Assembly (NCBI GenBank): GCA_020426575.1
Contig: JAGQPT010000085.1
Span: forward strand, 1 to 35,164
Source of the DNA: Planctomycetales bacterium
Lineage (GTDB): Bacteria; Planctomycetota; Planctomycetia; Pirellulales; JAEUIK01
Length of the DNA: 35,164 nt
Reading direction: 5' to 3'
Both the position numbers and the translations under genes were made by a program. Shown here piece after piece: positions 16,651-24,846 of this stretch. The first letter of the stretch is position 1. Every line of letters starts with the position of its first letter. The notes beneath the pieces were generated by a model. The model was not told where the DNA came from and did not search any database. It was given only the letters and a program-made list of their open reading frames with translations.

Positions 16651-17517
16651 CTACGCTTTGATCAACCCGCGCAGCGTGGCCAGGTTGATGCGGTCGAGGT
16701 CGCGGCGGCCCCGCTTGCCCTTGGGTGTCTCCAGGTACATCGGTATCTTCGCCATGCGGCGGTCGTTGAGCACATGGGCGAACGCCTCGATGCCGATCTG
16801 ACCTTCACCGATGTGTTCGTGTCGGTCGACGTGCGAGCCGAACCTGCTTTTGCTGTCGTTCAGATGAATCGCTCGTAGCTTCTTCCGGCCGACGTGTTTG
16901 TCGAACGCTCGCATCGTGGCGCGGTAGTCTTGCTCACCGGCGATCGCGTATCCGGCGGCGAAAACGTGGCAGGTGTCGAGGCACACGCCCAGCCGCTCCG
17001 GTTCCTTCACCCCGTCGAGCATCGCCCCGAGCTGCTCGAACTTCCAACCCAGGTTGGTCCCCTGCCCTGCCGTCGTCTCCAGCAGGCAGATCGAGTCCAG
17101 CTTCGCGGTGCGGCCGATCACCGTGTCGAGCGCGCGAACAATCCGCTTGATGCCGCGGGCTTCGCTGCTGTCGGTGTAGGCGCCCGGATGAAAGACGACG
17201 TAAGGAATCCCCAAGGCGTCGGCCCGTTCGAGCTCAACGACGAGGCCGTCGATCGATCGTTTCCAAAGCACGTCATCGGGGCTGGCGAGGTTGAGCAGAT
17301 ACGACGCGTGGCTGATCGGATGAGTGATGCCATGCCGTTCGAGCGCCGAGCGGAAAAGCTCGACGTCCTGGTCGGTGATCTCTTTGGCCCGCCACTGGTT
17401 GTTGTTCTTCGTGAACAGTTGCACGCAGTCGCAGCCGGCCGCCTTTGCGGCGTCAACCGCCTTGTAGTAACCGCCGGCCATGGACATGTGGGCGCCGAGA
17501 ATAGCCAAGATTCGCAC
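16651..17517 (-). CDS. nfo: endonuclease IV (AP endonuclease)
   Basis: Endonuclease IV cleaves DNA 5' to abasic sites in base-excision repair, using three zinc ions in a TIM barrel. The family ligands are all visible in order: H in SHASYLLN, H in VVFHPGAY, E in CLLETTAGQG, D and H in CLDTCHVFAAG, H in AIHLNDSK, D and H in SHVDRHEHIGEG, and E in MYLETPKG. The start AILGAHMSMAGGYYKAVDAA (without its first residues) is the usual N-terminus. The frame is open to ATG 17583, but GTG 17517 (VRILAILGAHMS) gives 288 residues, the family size, so I choose it. It follows modC by 82 bases on the same strand, possibly cotranscribed without functional connection. Confidence 0.94.
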   Translation of the reverse strand: MRILAILGAHMSMAGGYYKAVDAAKAAGCDCVQLFTKNNNQWRAKEITDQDVELFRSALERHGITHPISHASYLLNLASPDDVLWKRSIDGLVVELERADALGIPYVVFHPGAYTDSSEARGIKRIVRALDTVIGRTAKLDSICLLETTAGQGTNLGWKFEQLGAMLDGVKEPERLGVCLDTCHVFAAGYAIAGEQDYRATMRAFDKHVGRKKLRAIHLNDSKSRFGSHVDRHEHIGEGQIGIEAFAHVLNDRRMAKIPMYLETPKGKRGRRDLDRINLATLRGLIKA

Positions 17518-17599
17518 TCCGTTGCTATGGGATGATTCTGAGAACTTTCCAGCCGCGTCGCTCGGGCAACAAGCGTCGGGCAACGCCGCGCGTGTCGCG

Positions 17600-18667
17600 T
17601 CAATACAGCGGTTGCGCGGCCGCGGCTTTGATCAAGCAGTAAACTTCCGCCCCTTCACACAACTTGAGTTCGTCGACGACTTCGTCGCTCACCTCGGCCC
17701 AGATCAACTGCCCCACGTCGACCGCCACGAACGTGCGATGTTCCAAGGCGACAATCTTGTCGACGCGGCCCCGAAGTTGATTGCGGGCGCTCAGCCCCTC
17801 AACCGCGTGTTGACACAACGTCACGTCGCGCGGGCTGAGTTGGATGTGATGCACGCTGCCGTTCGGGGGCGTGTCGGCCGGCAGACGAAAACGCTGCTGG
17901 CCGATCCGGCCTTCCCAGTGTTCATGCGTCCGTTTCACGTCTTCGATCAACAGCAGGTTCGTCGGACCCGGGTGCGATCGCATGGTGCTGATCACGGCCC
18001 GATCGAGCGTCGCCGAAGTGGGACCACTGGCGACGACGCGGCCCCCTTCGATCACCACGACGCGGTCGGCCAGTCGCCGCACGTCGGTCTGGTCATGGCT
18101 GACGAAAAGTGTTGGCAAGTGGTATTCGCTCACCACCTTCTCCAGGTACGCGAGGATACGGTCCTTGAGGCCCTCGTCGAGCGCCGTGAGCGGTTCATCC
18201 ATCACGAGCAGTTCCGGACTACTAAGAATCGCGCGTCCCAGGGCCGTCCGCTGGCGCTGACCGCCACTCAGCGTCGCCGGGTAGCGGTCCAGCAGGTGCT
18301 CGAGTTCGAGGATTTCCACGACGCGGTCAAATTGGATGTTGCGGCCGGGCCGCCGGCGTTTGCCGTACAGCAGGTTTCGCCGCACCGACATGTGAGGAAA
18401 CAGCAGGTGATCCTGAAAGACGAAGCCGATGTGGCGCTGGTTCGGCGGCACACAGCGCCCCGCCTCCGTGTCGAGCAGTACCCTGTCGCTGAGCTTGACG
18501 AACCCGTGTCGCGGTCGCAGCAAGCCTGCCGTGATCGAGAGCGTCGTGCTCTTACCACTGCCGGACGGACCAAAGATAGCCGTCACGCCGTCGTCGGCAT
18601 CGAACTGGATGTCCAGGTCGAAGCCTCCGGCGAAGTAGTGTTGGCAGCGGAATTCGAGTCGGCTCAT
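17600..18667 (-). CDS. modC: molybdate ABC transporter ATP-binding protein
   Basis: A 355-residue ATPase, the length of E. coli ModC (352). Walker A is GPSGSGKST near residue 33, the Q-loop FVFQDHLLFPHMSV, the signature LSGGQRQRTALGRA, and Walker B LLVMDEPLTALD followed by the H-loop VSHDQ. The last 120 residues (from about 235) form the C-terminal regulatory/TOBE region, with LRGRVDKIVALEHRTFVAVD and ending LKLCEGAEVYCLIKAAA, as in ModC proteins. ATG 18667 starts MSRLEFRC; the frame upstream to 18745 lies inside modB. It is seven bases from the modB stop, so translationally linked. Confidence 0.9.
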   Translation of the reverse strand: MSRLEFRCQHYFAGGFDLDIQFDADDGVTAIFGPSGSGKSTTLSITAGLLRPRHGFVKLSDRVLLDTEAGRCVPPNQRHIGFVFQDHLLFPHMSVRRNLLYGKRRRPGRNIQFDRVVEILELEHLLDRYPATLSGGQRQRTALGRAILSSPELLVMDEPLTALDEGLKDRILAYLEKVVSEYHLPTLFVSHDQTDVRRLADRVVVIEGGRVVASGPTSATLDRAVISTMRSHPGPTNLLLIEDVKRTHEHWEGRIGQQRFRLPADTPPNGSVHHIQLSPRDVTLCQHAVEGLSARNQLRGRVDKIVALEHRTFVAVDVGQLIWAEVSDEVVDELKLCEGAEVYCLIKAAAAQPLY

Positions 18668-18674
18668 GGGACTG

Positions 18675-19376
18675 TTACAGCGACGTGATGCGTGACCGCC
18701 CGCGACGTTCCAGCGTTTCGCTGAACACCAGTGCCAGTCCGGCAATGGCGATCGAGATCACAATGATGCGGTACGAATTTGAAATCGCCCCGGGCGACTC
18801 GAGCAGGCTGAAGATATACAGCGGGATCGTCTGCGTTCGGTTGGGGATATTTCCTGAGATCATGATCGTCGCGCCGAATTCACCCATGCTGCGGGCAAAC
18901 GACAATACGCAGCCGGCAATAATGCCGTGGCTGGCCAGCGGCAATGTGACCGTGAAAAACGTGTCGAACCAGCCGGCACCCAGGCTCCGCGACGCCGCTT
19001 CGAGCTTCGGGTCGACCCCGATGAACGCCAGCCGCATCGCCCGCACCATCAACGGAAACGAGATCACGGCCGACGCCAAAGCGGCACCTTTCCAATTGAA
19101 CACGAGTTGGATGCCGAACCAGTCGTTGAGCCGACTGCCGATCGGTCCCTTGCTGCCGAACAACACCAACAATAAAAACCCGGTCACCACCGGGGGCAAC
19201 ACCAACGGCAAATTGAGCAGCGTCTCGACGATGCTTTTGCCCCAGAACTGCTTGCGCGCCAGCAGCCACCCCAGCGCAATCCCAAACACCAGGCTGCCGG
19301 CCACCGACGTGATGCCCACGACCATGCTGAGCCGCACGGCGTCCCATTCGGCCGTGGTTAGCATCCAGGATTCCAT
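18675..19376 (-). CDS. modB: molybdate ABC transporter permease
   Basis: A 233-residue permease with about five or six membrane helices, matching ModB in size and sequence. The conserved PLVLPPVVTGFLLLVLFG lies in the first third, and the ATPase-coupling EAA loop is EAASRSLGAGWFDTFFTVTLPLA (given in part: EAASRSLGAGWFDTFFTVT), followed by SFARSMGEFGATIMISGNIP, a ModB signature. Stop to modC start is seven bases; modA ends 50 bases before its ATG (19376). Expected to form the membrane channel dimer of the molybdate or tungstate importer. Confidence 0.94.
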   Translation of the reverse strand: MESWMLTTAEWDAVRLSMVVGITSVAGSLVFGIALGWLLARKQFWGKSIVETLLNLPLVLPPVVTGFLLLVLFGSKGPIGSRLNDWFGIQLVFNWKGAALASAVISFPLMVRAMRLAFIGVDPKLEAASRSLGAGWFDTFFTVTLPLASHGIIAGCVLSFARSMGEFGATIMISGNIPNRTQTIPLYIFSLLESPGAISNSYRIIVISIAIAGLALVFSETLERRGRSRITSL

Positions 19377-19426
19377 CGTCGTGTCCTACTCGCGGGCCAG
19401 CGGGTTCGTGTGGCGATGTAACGTGC

Positions 19427-20359
19427 TCAGGTTTTTTCCGGATCGCTCACCACGCCGAAGCCGAATCGCTCAAACGTGGCCGAGGCCTCGGGAGACGCGA
19501 GAAACTCGAAGAACTTCGTCGCCGCCGGGTTCTGTTCTTCGTTGACCAGCAGCAGCAACGGATATTCGATCGCGTCGTGTGTTTCGGGGGCGAAGGTGTA
19601 GACGACTTCGACGTTGTCGGTCAGCACCGCGTCGGTCGAATAGACGATCCCGGCTTCCGCCTCTCCCCTTTCGACGTGCGACAGCGTCACCCGCACGTCG
19701 TGCCCAGTGGCAACTTTGCCCGACTCGTTCAGCGCCTCGAGCACGCCCAATTTGCTCAGGGCCTGGCGGGAGTAGATGCCGGCCGGAACCTTTTCACCCG
19801 CAAGCGCAAGGTGCCCGACTTTTTCGGACTTGAGGTCCTCGGGTGAATGGATCTCGGCCGGGTTTCCCTTGGGAACGATCATCACCAGGGCGTTTTTCAG
19901 CAACAGGCGGTGGGCCGCGACGGGCACTGTCTCGGCGACGGTGTCGGCCCACTTTGTGTTGGCCGAGAGGAACAGGTCAACGGGCGCTCCCGACATGATC
20001 TGGTTGGCCAGCGCGCTGGACGACGCCGCATTGATGCTCACTTCGGTGCCAGTCTGTTCCTGAAATGCCGAGGCGATTTCCTTCACCGCGTCCTGTGTGC
20101 TGGCCGCGATAGAGAACGTCACACTTCCGGCAGCGACGGGCTCACTCGTTGCGGCCGTCTCACCCGGCTCCGACGAATTCGTCCGTGCCGCGCCGCCGTC
20201 GCCGCACCCTGCCAACACCACGCTGATCAGCGCGACCAAGGCCCAAGCGAACGGTGTCGACCGCCGCGTGCGGGGTGCCCAAGCGCCAAGACGCTGCCAA
20301 TGGGTCGTGAGTGACGAGAATAATGCCAAATCGATTGTCATGAACCGTTCGCGACGCAT
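19427..20359 (-). CDS. modA: molybdate ABC transporter substrate-binding lipoprotein
   Basis: The ModA-type oxyanion-binding protein, 310 residues. It has an unusually long, arginine-containing N-region before the hydrophobic stretch FAWALVALISVVLAGC, whose lipobox cysteine is C52. The mature part starts with a Ser/Thr/Glu linker and then VTFSIAASTQDAVKEIASAF, the ModA beginning with the oxyanion-contacting SxxxxD region. SSSALANQIMSGAPVDLFLS supplies the second binding serine, and VPAGIYSRQAL and AGIVYSTDAV are further ModA motifs. ATG 20359 (MRRERFMTID) is preceded by AGGAG six bases upstream; ATG 20341 is an alternative. The same frame stays open upstream to 21619, antisense to another gene, and that part is not coding. 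Confidence 0.93.
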   Translation of the reverse strand: MRRERFMTIDLALFSSLTTHWQRLGAWAPRTRRSTPFAWALVALISVVLAGCGDGGAARTNSSEPGETAATSEPVAAGSVTFSIAASTQDAVKEIASAFQEQTGTEVSINAASSSALANQIMSGAPVDLFLSANTKWADTVAETVPVAAHRLLLKNALVMIVPKGNPAEIHSPEDLKSEKVGHLALAGEKVPAGIYSRQALSKLGVLEALNESGKVATGHDVRVTLSHVERGEAEAGIVYSTDAVLTDNVEVVYTFAPETHDAIEYPLLLLVNEEQNPAATKFFEFLASPEASATFERFGFGVVSDPEKT

Positions 20360-20821
20360 GTGTTGCTCCTGGGCGAAGAGTTGACCCGATTCAACGTCTG
20401 TTGGACAGCACGGGTCGGGCAACTCGAGGCGCGAACGCGCCGTCGGGCCGCGGAGACAATGCGGTGGCTGGACCCGGAACCCCCTCGGGCAAACGAGGCG
20501 GGAAACTCCAGCATACTCACCATCATGGCGGTCGTCGACTAACTTGCCGGGTTCGCACAACGAGCCCGGAAGCGGACCGCACGTTCGGTTCTGCCATTTA
20601 TGACGTCGCAAGGGCACGCAGAACATCGCAGAACACTGGGGCGCCGAGTCGCCGTGCCGGCCGGGGGGCGACACGCTGGCGGCCGCTGTAGCGGTGCCGG
20701 TGTGCTGCCGGCGCACCGGTCCGCAAAACCGTTGGCGTCCCCGTTTTGCTGATTGTCGGCCTCCCCCCGGCGCGGTTATCATGTGGAGATCAGTGCTATC
20801 GGAAAAAGGGCAGGTTATTGA
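20360..20821. other. divergent intergenic region between modA and the LRR-like gene
   Basis: About 460 bases with no supported gene. I found no ModE-like palindrome and cannot support a molybdenum-cofactor riboswitch. A GC-rich hairpin at 20697-20719 (arms CCGGTGTGC and GCGCACCGG, one wobble, five-base loop) and a promoter-like pair at 20753-20782 are the only elements seen. Confidence 0.45.
20753..20782 (+). promoter_or_regulatory. possible promoter of the LRR-like gene
   Basis: TTGTCG at 20753-20758 and TATCAT at 20777-20782 are 18 bases apart and 40 bases before ATG 20822. Same spacing and -10 as the candidate before dapA. Motif only. Confidence 0.3.
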
Positions 20822-21814
20822 ATGATTTCCCGGCGAGGGACCCGATGTGTCCTCGACCCGCCCGACGATACCATCCGTCCACCTGAGGTGCCGAGTCCCA
20901 ACATGAGTGAACAATCGACAGAATCCCCCCAACAGCGCGCTTCGGCCGATGTGGCCAGCCACGAGAATCTTTCCTCCGTGGGAGCCAGCGCCGCGCGGAT
21001 TATCGTCACGGTGGTCGTGATCATTCTGGTGGCGGCAGGTGTTTGGTTTGTCAACGACTTCCTCAGCGGCAAGGCCGAAGCACAGGCACGTGAGGCCCTC
21101 AAGGGAATGGGCGCGCTTGTCGTGATGGACGCGAATCAGCAATACGCCGGCGTGGTCAACCTCACGTTGCCCGACGTCGAGCCCAAGATTCACGAGGCAG
21201 TGAAGCACGTGCCGGCGCTCTGCCGGCTCGACACGCTCGAACTCTCCCGTTCGCGGTTGGCAGACGCCGATCTGGTGCCGGTCGGAAAAAACTCGCACCT
21301 CAAGTCGCTGCAGATCAGCGAGACGGCGGTCACCGACGAAGGACTTGCGCACCTGACCGGGCTTTCGAACCTCGAAGCGCTGCACGTCGTCGGCATCAAG
21401 ATGAGCAATGCCGGACTCGAGTCGATCGGCGATCTGACGTCTGTTGAGGTACTTGACCTCTCGGAAAACAACCTTAGTGGCGATCTGGCCCCGCTGGCCA
21501 ACCTCCAAGTACTCAAGTGGTTGCTGCTGCGGAAAATGACGATCGACGACGCGGCGTTCGAGACGTTGGCAAAGCTGCCGATGCTGGGCCGGCTCACGCT
21601 CAGTGAGTGCAAACTCCACCGCGCGGCGCTCGAAGGACTCATGAAGCAGAAGCCCAACCTCGATGTCGATCTCGACGGAGCCTCGGAGATTGGCAGCCCC
21701 GAAGCAGAGAGCGACAGTGGTGACGCGGGTGCAGACGAGACCGCACCTGCCGACGACGCTGCCCCGGCAGAGGACACCGCTCCGGCTGAAGAGAACTCAG
21801 ACGACACGGTCTGA
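20822..21814 (+). CDS. membrane-anchored leucine-rich-repeat-like protein with acidic tail
   Basis: A 330-residue protein with one membrane helix near 59-79 (IIVTVVVIILVAAGVWFV) and an outside domain of irregular leucine-rich repeats of about 24 residues: LDTLELSRSRLADADLVPVG, LKSLQISETAVTDEGLAHL, LEALHVVGIKMSNAGLESIG, VEVLDLSENNLSGDLAPLA, LKWLLLRKMTIDDAAFETLA, LGRLTLSECKLHRAALEGLM. The last 45 residues are an Asp/Glu/Ala/Pro tail. Such LRR proteins are frequent in Planctomycetes and usually bind proteins; the partner is unknown. ATG 20822 has AAGGGCAGG upstream at good spacing. ATG 20903 (MSEQSTESPQQ) is the alternative if the first 27 residues are not translated. Confidence 0.8.
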   Translation: MISRRGTRCVLDPPDDTIRPPEVPSPNMSEQSTESPQQRASADVASHENLSSVGASAARIIVTVVVIILVAAGVWFVNDFLSGKAEAQAREALKGMGALVVMDANQQYAGVVNLTLPDVEPKIHEAVKHVPALCRLDTLELSRSRLADADLVPVGKNSHLKSLQISETAVTDEGLAHLTGLSNLEALHVVGIKMSNAGLESIGDLTSVEVLDLSENNLSGDLAPLANLQVLKWLLLRKMTIDDAAFETLAKLPMLGRLTLSECKLHRAALEGLMKQKPNLDVDLDGASEIGSPEAESDSGDAGADETAPADDAAPAEDTAPAEENSDDTV

Positions 21815-21880
21815 CTCGTGTCCACAGTGTGACAAGCTCGCCATGCAGTGACGGCTGACGTGATGAGGCGAGTCGACGCG

Positions 21881-22072
21881 TCAGGCTTGAGCGTCGAAGA
21901 CTTCGCCGGCGCCGGTCGATTTGCCCACATTCGCCGCCGCTTTGATAAGCGAAACGGCGGCGTCCCCCTGGGCTTCGAGGGCGTCTTGCCGCTTAGCCTC
22001 AACAGCAAATGCGATTTCCGTTGCCAATGCTGCCTGTTGAGCCGCTAGGGTACAATTCACTGCGGTGCTCAT
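21881..22072 (-). CDS. small YjfB-like putative motility protein, 63 aa
   Basis: A 63-residue reading with no membrane segment: MSTAVNCTLAAQQAALATEI, then an Ala/Glu/Gln-rich amphipathic helix, ending VGKSTGAGEVFDAQA. The pattern (Ser/Thr-x2-Ala-x2-Gln-Ala-x-Leu start, central AFAVEAKRQDALEAQGDAAVSLI, and a short tail ending in Gly-x2-hydrophobic-Asp) resembles the YjfB_motility family of small uncharacterised proteins. GGAG six bases before ATG 22072 supports translation. The longer frame to 22126 has no comparable start. It sits convergent to the LRR-like gene and divergent from the TPR lipoprotein. The family assignment is by eye and tentative. Confidence 0.5.
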   Translation of the reverse strand: MSTAVNCTLAAQQAALATEIAFAVEAKRQDALEAQGDAAVSLIKAAANVGKSTGAGEVFDAQA

Positions 22073-22314
22073 ATGTGACTCCACGTGGCCCCAAGGGGAG
22101 ACGTTCGACTCCTTTTGGATCGGCAACTCGTGGGGAGTTTCGCGGCCGTATTTCCCGGAAATCTTGCGGTGGCGACGCCACGGGGCCCCAAATTAACCGC
22201 CGAGTCGCTATAGGTCCGCCGCCGCCACCCCAGCTAGAATAGTCCCGCCTTTCGGCAAGGTCGCTAGCAGGACGCTTGGACATCGACTCAGCCCGTGGCG
22301 GAAACGGCGTCAAC

Positions 22315-23586
22315 ATGGAAGGTTTCTCGGCACAACGCGCGCTTTGCATATTGGTGAGCTTCGCTTGTTGGTTGGCCCTGCTGGTCGGCTGCGTGTCGGG
22401 CGTGTTGCCCCCGCTCAGCGCCGCCGACGAAGAGGCTCGCACAGCCAACGCCGATCCGTTTGCCGCGCTGACAGCGATCCCCGCTGAGAGCGACGCCGCT
22501 GACGACACCCTTCCCCCCTTCTCGGCCGACTCCTGGCCCAATGAGCGCGAGAGGTTTGCCGCCCGCGGTGAGGCCGAACTGAGTTTCGGCGACGTCGAAG
22601 AGGCGTTGTCGGTGTACCAGGAGACACACCGTCGCGATGCCGAAGTCTACGGCGAAGGCAACTGGCGCGTCGTCGAAGGAGCGGCGCAGATCGCCGTGGT
22701 CATCGCCATCCGCGACCTGGCCGACGAATCCGATCGGCAAGCTGCGCTCGATGCCATTCGCGGACGCCGCCGGGCGATCGACGTCGCGCTGACAGGTCAT
22801 TACGACTTGGCGTACGATTCGATCACCCAGGCGCGTGACGACTGGGGCCGCGTCATGGGTACCGACGACGTCGTGTTCGCCTCGCTCACCCACGGTCTGG
22901 CCAAGGTGGAAAAGCTGAGGCACGAGGGCGAGGCGTCGCGCAAACACTATCTCGCTGCCCTTGCCCTCCGGCAGCAACAGTTCGGTGACGATCACCCACG
23001 GGTGGCAGATACGTGCGACGGCCTGGGAATGCTCTATCTCGACGTGTTCGACGATCCGGCGTCGGCACGAGAGTGGCTCGAGCGAGCCGTCGCCATCCGC
23101 CGCCGGGCACAGGGAGTCGAATCGACCTGGTACGCGCGCAGCCTGCTGCACCTGGCACGGACCCACCTTGCCGAGGGCGACGCGGCAACGGCCCTCGAAC
23201 TGCTCGACGAGTCGATCGCCAGCTACAACGCCCAGCAGACCGACGAACGTCTCTCATTGTTCCTGCCGACGATGCACATGGGGAGGGCGCGCGCGGCGCT
23301 GGGCGAGCTCGATCAGGCTGAAACGCTGTTCTGCGAAGCGCGGCAGATCGCCGAGGCGCACTTGCCACCGCTCAACCCTTTCTTGGCCGAATGCCTCGAT
23401 GAGCTCGCCGCGGTGCTGGTCGAGTCGGGCGAGCCACTGCGAGCCGCCGCCGTCGCGACCCGCGCCGAGCACATCCGCCGCGCGATGGCCGAACGTGGCA
23501 TCTATCAGCCCGCCGTAGCCGCGGACATGGGCTCGCCCGCTCTGCTGCCGGTGTTGCCGGCGCGAGTTTCCAGCGCCTCGCGGTGA
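22315..23586 (+). CDS. TPR-repeat lipoprotein
   Basis: About 423 residues. A hydrophobic signal (ALCILVSFACWLALLVGC) ends in a lipobox LVGC with C26, so export and lipid anchoring are likely. From about residue 80 the protein consists of tetratricopeptide-like helical pairs of the kinesin-light-chain type, e.g. ARGEAELSFGDVEEALSVYQ, GEASRKHYLAALALRQQQFG followed by DDHPRVADTCDGLGMLYLD, ARSLLHLARTHLAEGDAATA, and LGELDQAETLFCEARQIAEA. Such arrays act as protein-binding scaffolds; the partner is unknown. TTG 22276 would extend it by 13 residues, but ATG 22315 directly precedes the signal sequence. Confidence 0.82.
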   Translation: MEGFSAQRALCILVSFACWLALLVGCVSGVLPPLSAADEEARTANADPFAALTAIPAESDAADDTLPPFSADSWPNERERFAARGEAELSFGDVEEALSVYQETHRRDAEVYGEGNWRVVEGAAQIAVVIAIRDLADESDRQAALDAIRGRRRAIDVALTGHYDLAYDSITQARDDWGRVMGTDDVVFASLTHGLAKVEKLRHEGEASRKHYLAALALRQQQFGDDHPRVADTCDGLGMLYLDVFDDPASAREWLERAVAIRRRAQGVESTWYARSLLHLARTHLAEGDAATALELLDESIASYNAQQTDERLSLFLPTMHMGRARAALGELDQAETLFCEARQIAEAHLPPLNPFLAECLDELAAVLVESGEPLRAAAVATRAEHIRRAMAERGIYQPAVAADMGSPALLPVLPARVSSASR

Positions 23587-23695
23587 GGGCATGTTGCGAT
23601 TGGCGCAGCGGCAGGCTTGTCCGCGTCGGCCGTGCTTCCCACAATGGTGTCGACACGGGTTGCCCGTCTTCACACTGCCAGCCGAGGCCATTCCG

Positions 23696-24745
23696 ATGAG
23701 TCGTTATTCTCCCTTCATGCAGTGCGCCGTCCTCGCGGTTGCCGTTGCCTCGACATGCGCATGGTCATTTGGCGGCGAGTTCGAGCCAATCGCCCAGGAC
23801 GAGATCGTCCCGCTCGAGTCGCGCGTCGAACTGCTCTGGGACGAAGGCGAGTTCACCGAGGGCCCCGCACCCGCCGCCGACGGTGCGATCCTGTTTTCCG
23901 ACATTGGCAATCGCATCATGCGCTACGAACCTGCCACAGGCAGTGTGACCGTGTTTCGCGAACCGAGCGGTCGCGCCAACGGGATGATGTTCGACGCCGA
24001 AGGTCGCCTGGTCGTTTGCGAAGGGGCCAGTACCGGTGGCGGACGCCGGCTCTCGATCACCGACGCTGATGGCCAGGTGCGGACGTTGGTCGACCGTTGG
24101 CAGGGCAAACGCCTGAATAGTCCCAACGACCTGGCAATCAGCCCAGCGGGACGGGTCTACTTTTCCGATCCCCGCTACGTCGGCGACGAACCTCGCGAGA
24201 TTGACTTTGACGGCCTGTTCGTGGTCGAACCGGGTGGCGACGTGAGTGTCGCGACGGAAGAACTGACGATGCCGAACGGCGTCGTGGTTTCCCCCGACGG
24301 CAGTAAAGTCTACGTGGCGGACCATGACTCAGCGCCGACGGGCAATCGCCATCTGGTTGTGTTCGACGTGGCCGAGGACGGCACACTGACGAACAAACGC
24401 GTGTTGTTCGATTTCGGCGCCGGCAACCGCGGTATCGACGGCATGACGGTCGATCGACTCGGCAACGTCTATGCCACGGCCGGCAGCGGTGAGCGAGCTG
24501 GGGTGTACGTGTTTGCTCCCGACGGTCGTCAACTTGCCATGATTCCCGTTCCAGGGACGCCAACGAACTGTGTCTTCGGCATCGGCGAGGACGCCGCGAC
24601 GCTGTACATCACGGCGATGGCGCCGAGTGACGCTACCTCCGGCGCAACGAAAACCGGAGCTGCAAAGGGCGACATCGCGAAAGAGGCCTTTGCCCTGTAT
24701 CGGATCAAACTCCGCTACCCGGGTTTCCACGTTTTCGAACCCTAG
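23696..24745 (+). CDS. exported SMP-30/gluconolactonase-family protein
   Basis: A 349-residue six-bladed beta-propeller of the SMP-30/gluconolactonase/LRE family, which hydrolyses sugar lactones with one divalent metal. A signal peptide is visible (about 6-24, ending near STCAWSFGG), so it should act outside the cytoplasm. The metal-site residues are present in family positions: E in GEFTEGPAPAADG, N in RLNSPNDLAISPAG, and D in NRGIDGMTVDRLGNVYAT; YFSDPRY also matches. ATG 23696 is chosen because it begins the signal peptide; the frame upstream to 23591 is Arg/Cys-rich. It lies 101 bases before zwf on the same strand. Being exported it is unlikely to be the 6-phosphogluconolactonase that follows Zwf in the cell. 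Confidence 0.88.
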   Translation: MSRYSPFMQCAVLAVAVASTCAWSFGGEFEPIAQDEIVPLESRVELLWDEGEFTEGPAPAADGAILFSDIGNRIMRYEPATGSVTVFREPSGRANGMMFDAEGRLVVCEGASTGGGRRLSITDADGQVRTLVDRWQGKRLNSPNDLAISPAGRVYFSDPRYVGDEPREIDFDGLFVVEPGGDVSVATEELTMPNGVVVSPDGSKVYVADHDSAPTGNRHLVVFDVAEDGTLTNKRVLFDFGAGNRGIDGMTVDRLGNVYATAGSGERAGVYVFAPDGRQLAMIPVPGTPTNCVFGIGEDAATLYITAMAPSDATSGATKTGAAKGDIAKEAFALYRIKLRYPGFHVFEP

Positions 24746-24846
24746 GGCCGAAAACTCGCCGGCGCATCGACAGCGTGCGGTTCCGCCGCAGCAACCGTCG
24801 TAGTGTGTGAGCGGGCCATTCTCTTATCTCACGGACAGAGTAACTG

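Noticed and set aside
20360-20821. Molybdenum-cofactor riboswitch or ModE site before modA
   Set aside because: No ModE-like palindrome is visible, and I cannot match the conserved riboswitch core by eye.
20360-21619. N-terminal extension of the modA frame to 730 codons
   Set aside because: The extension is antisense to the LRR-like gene; ModA has its own signal peptide and ribosome-binding site at 20359.
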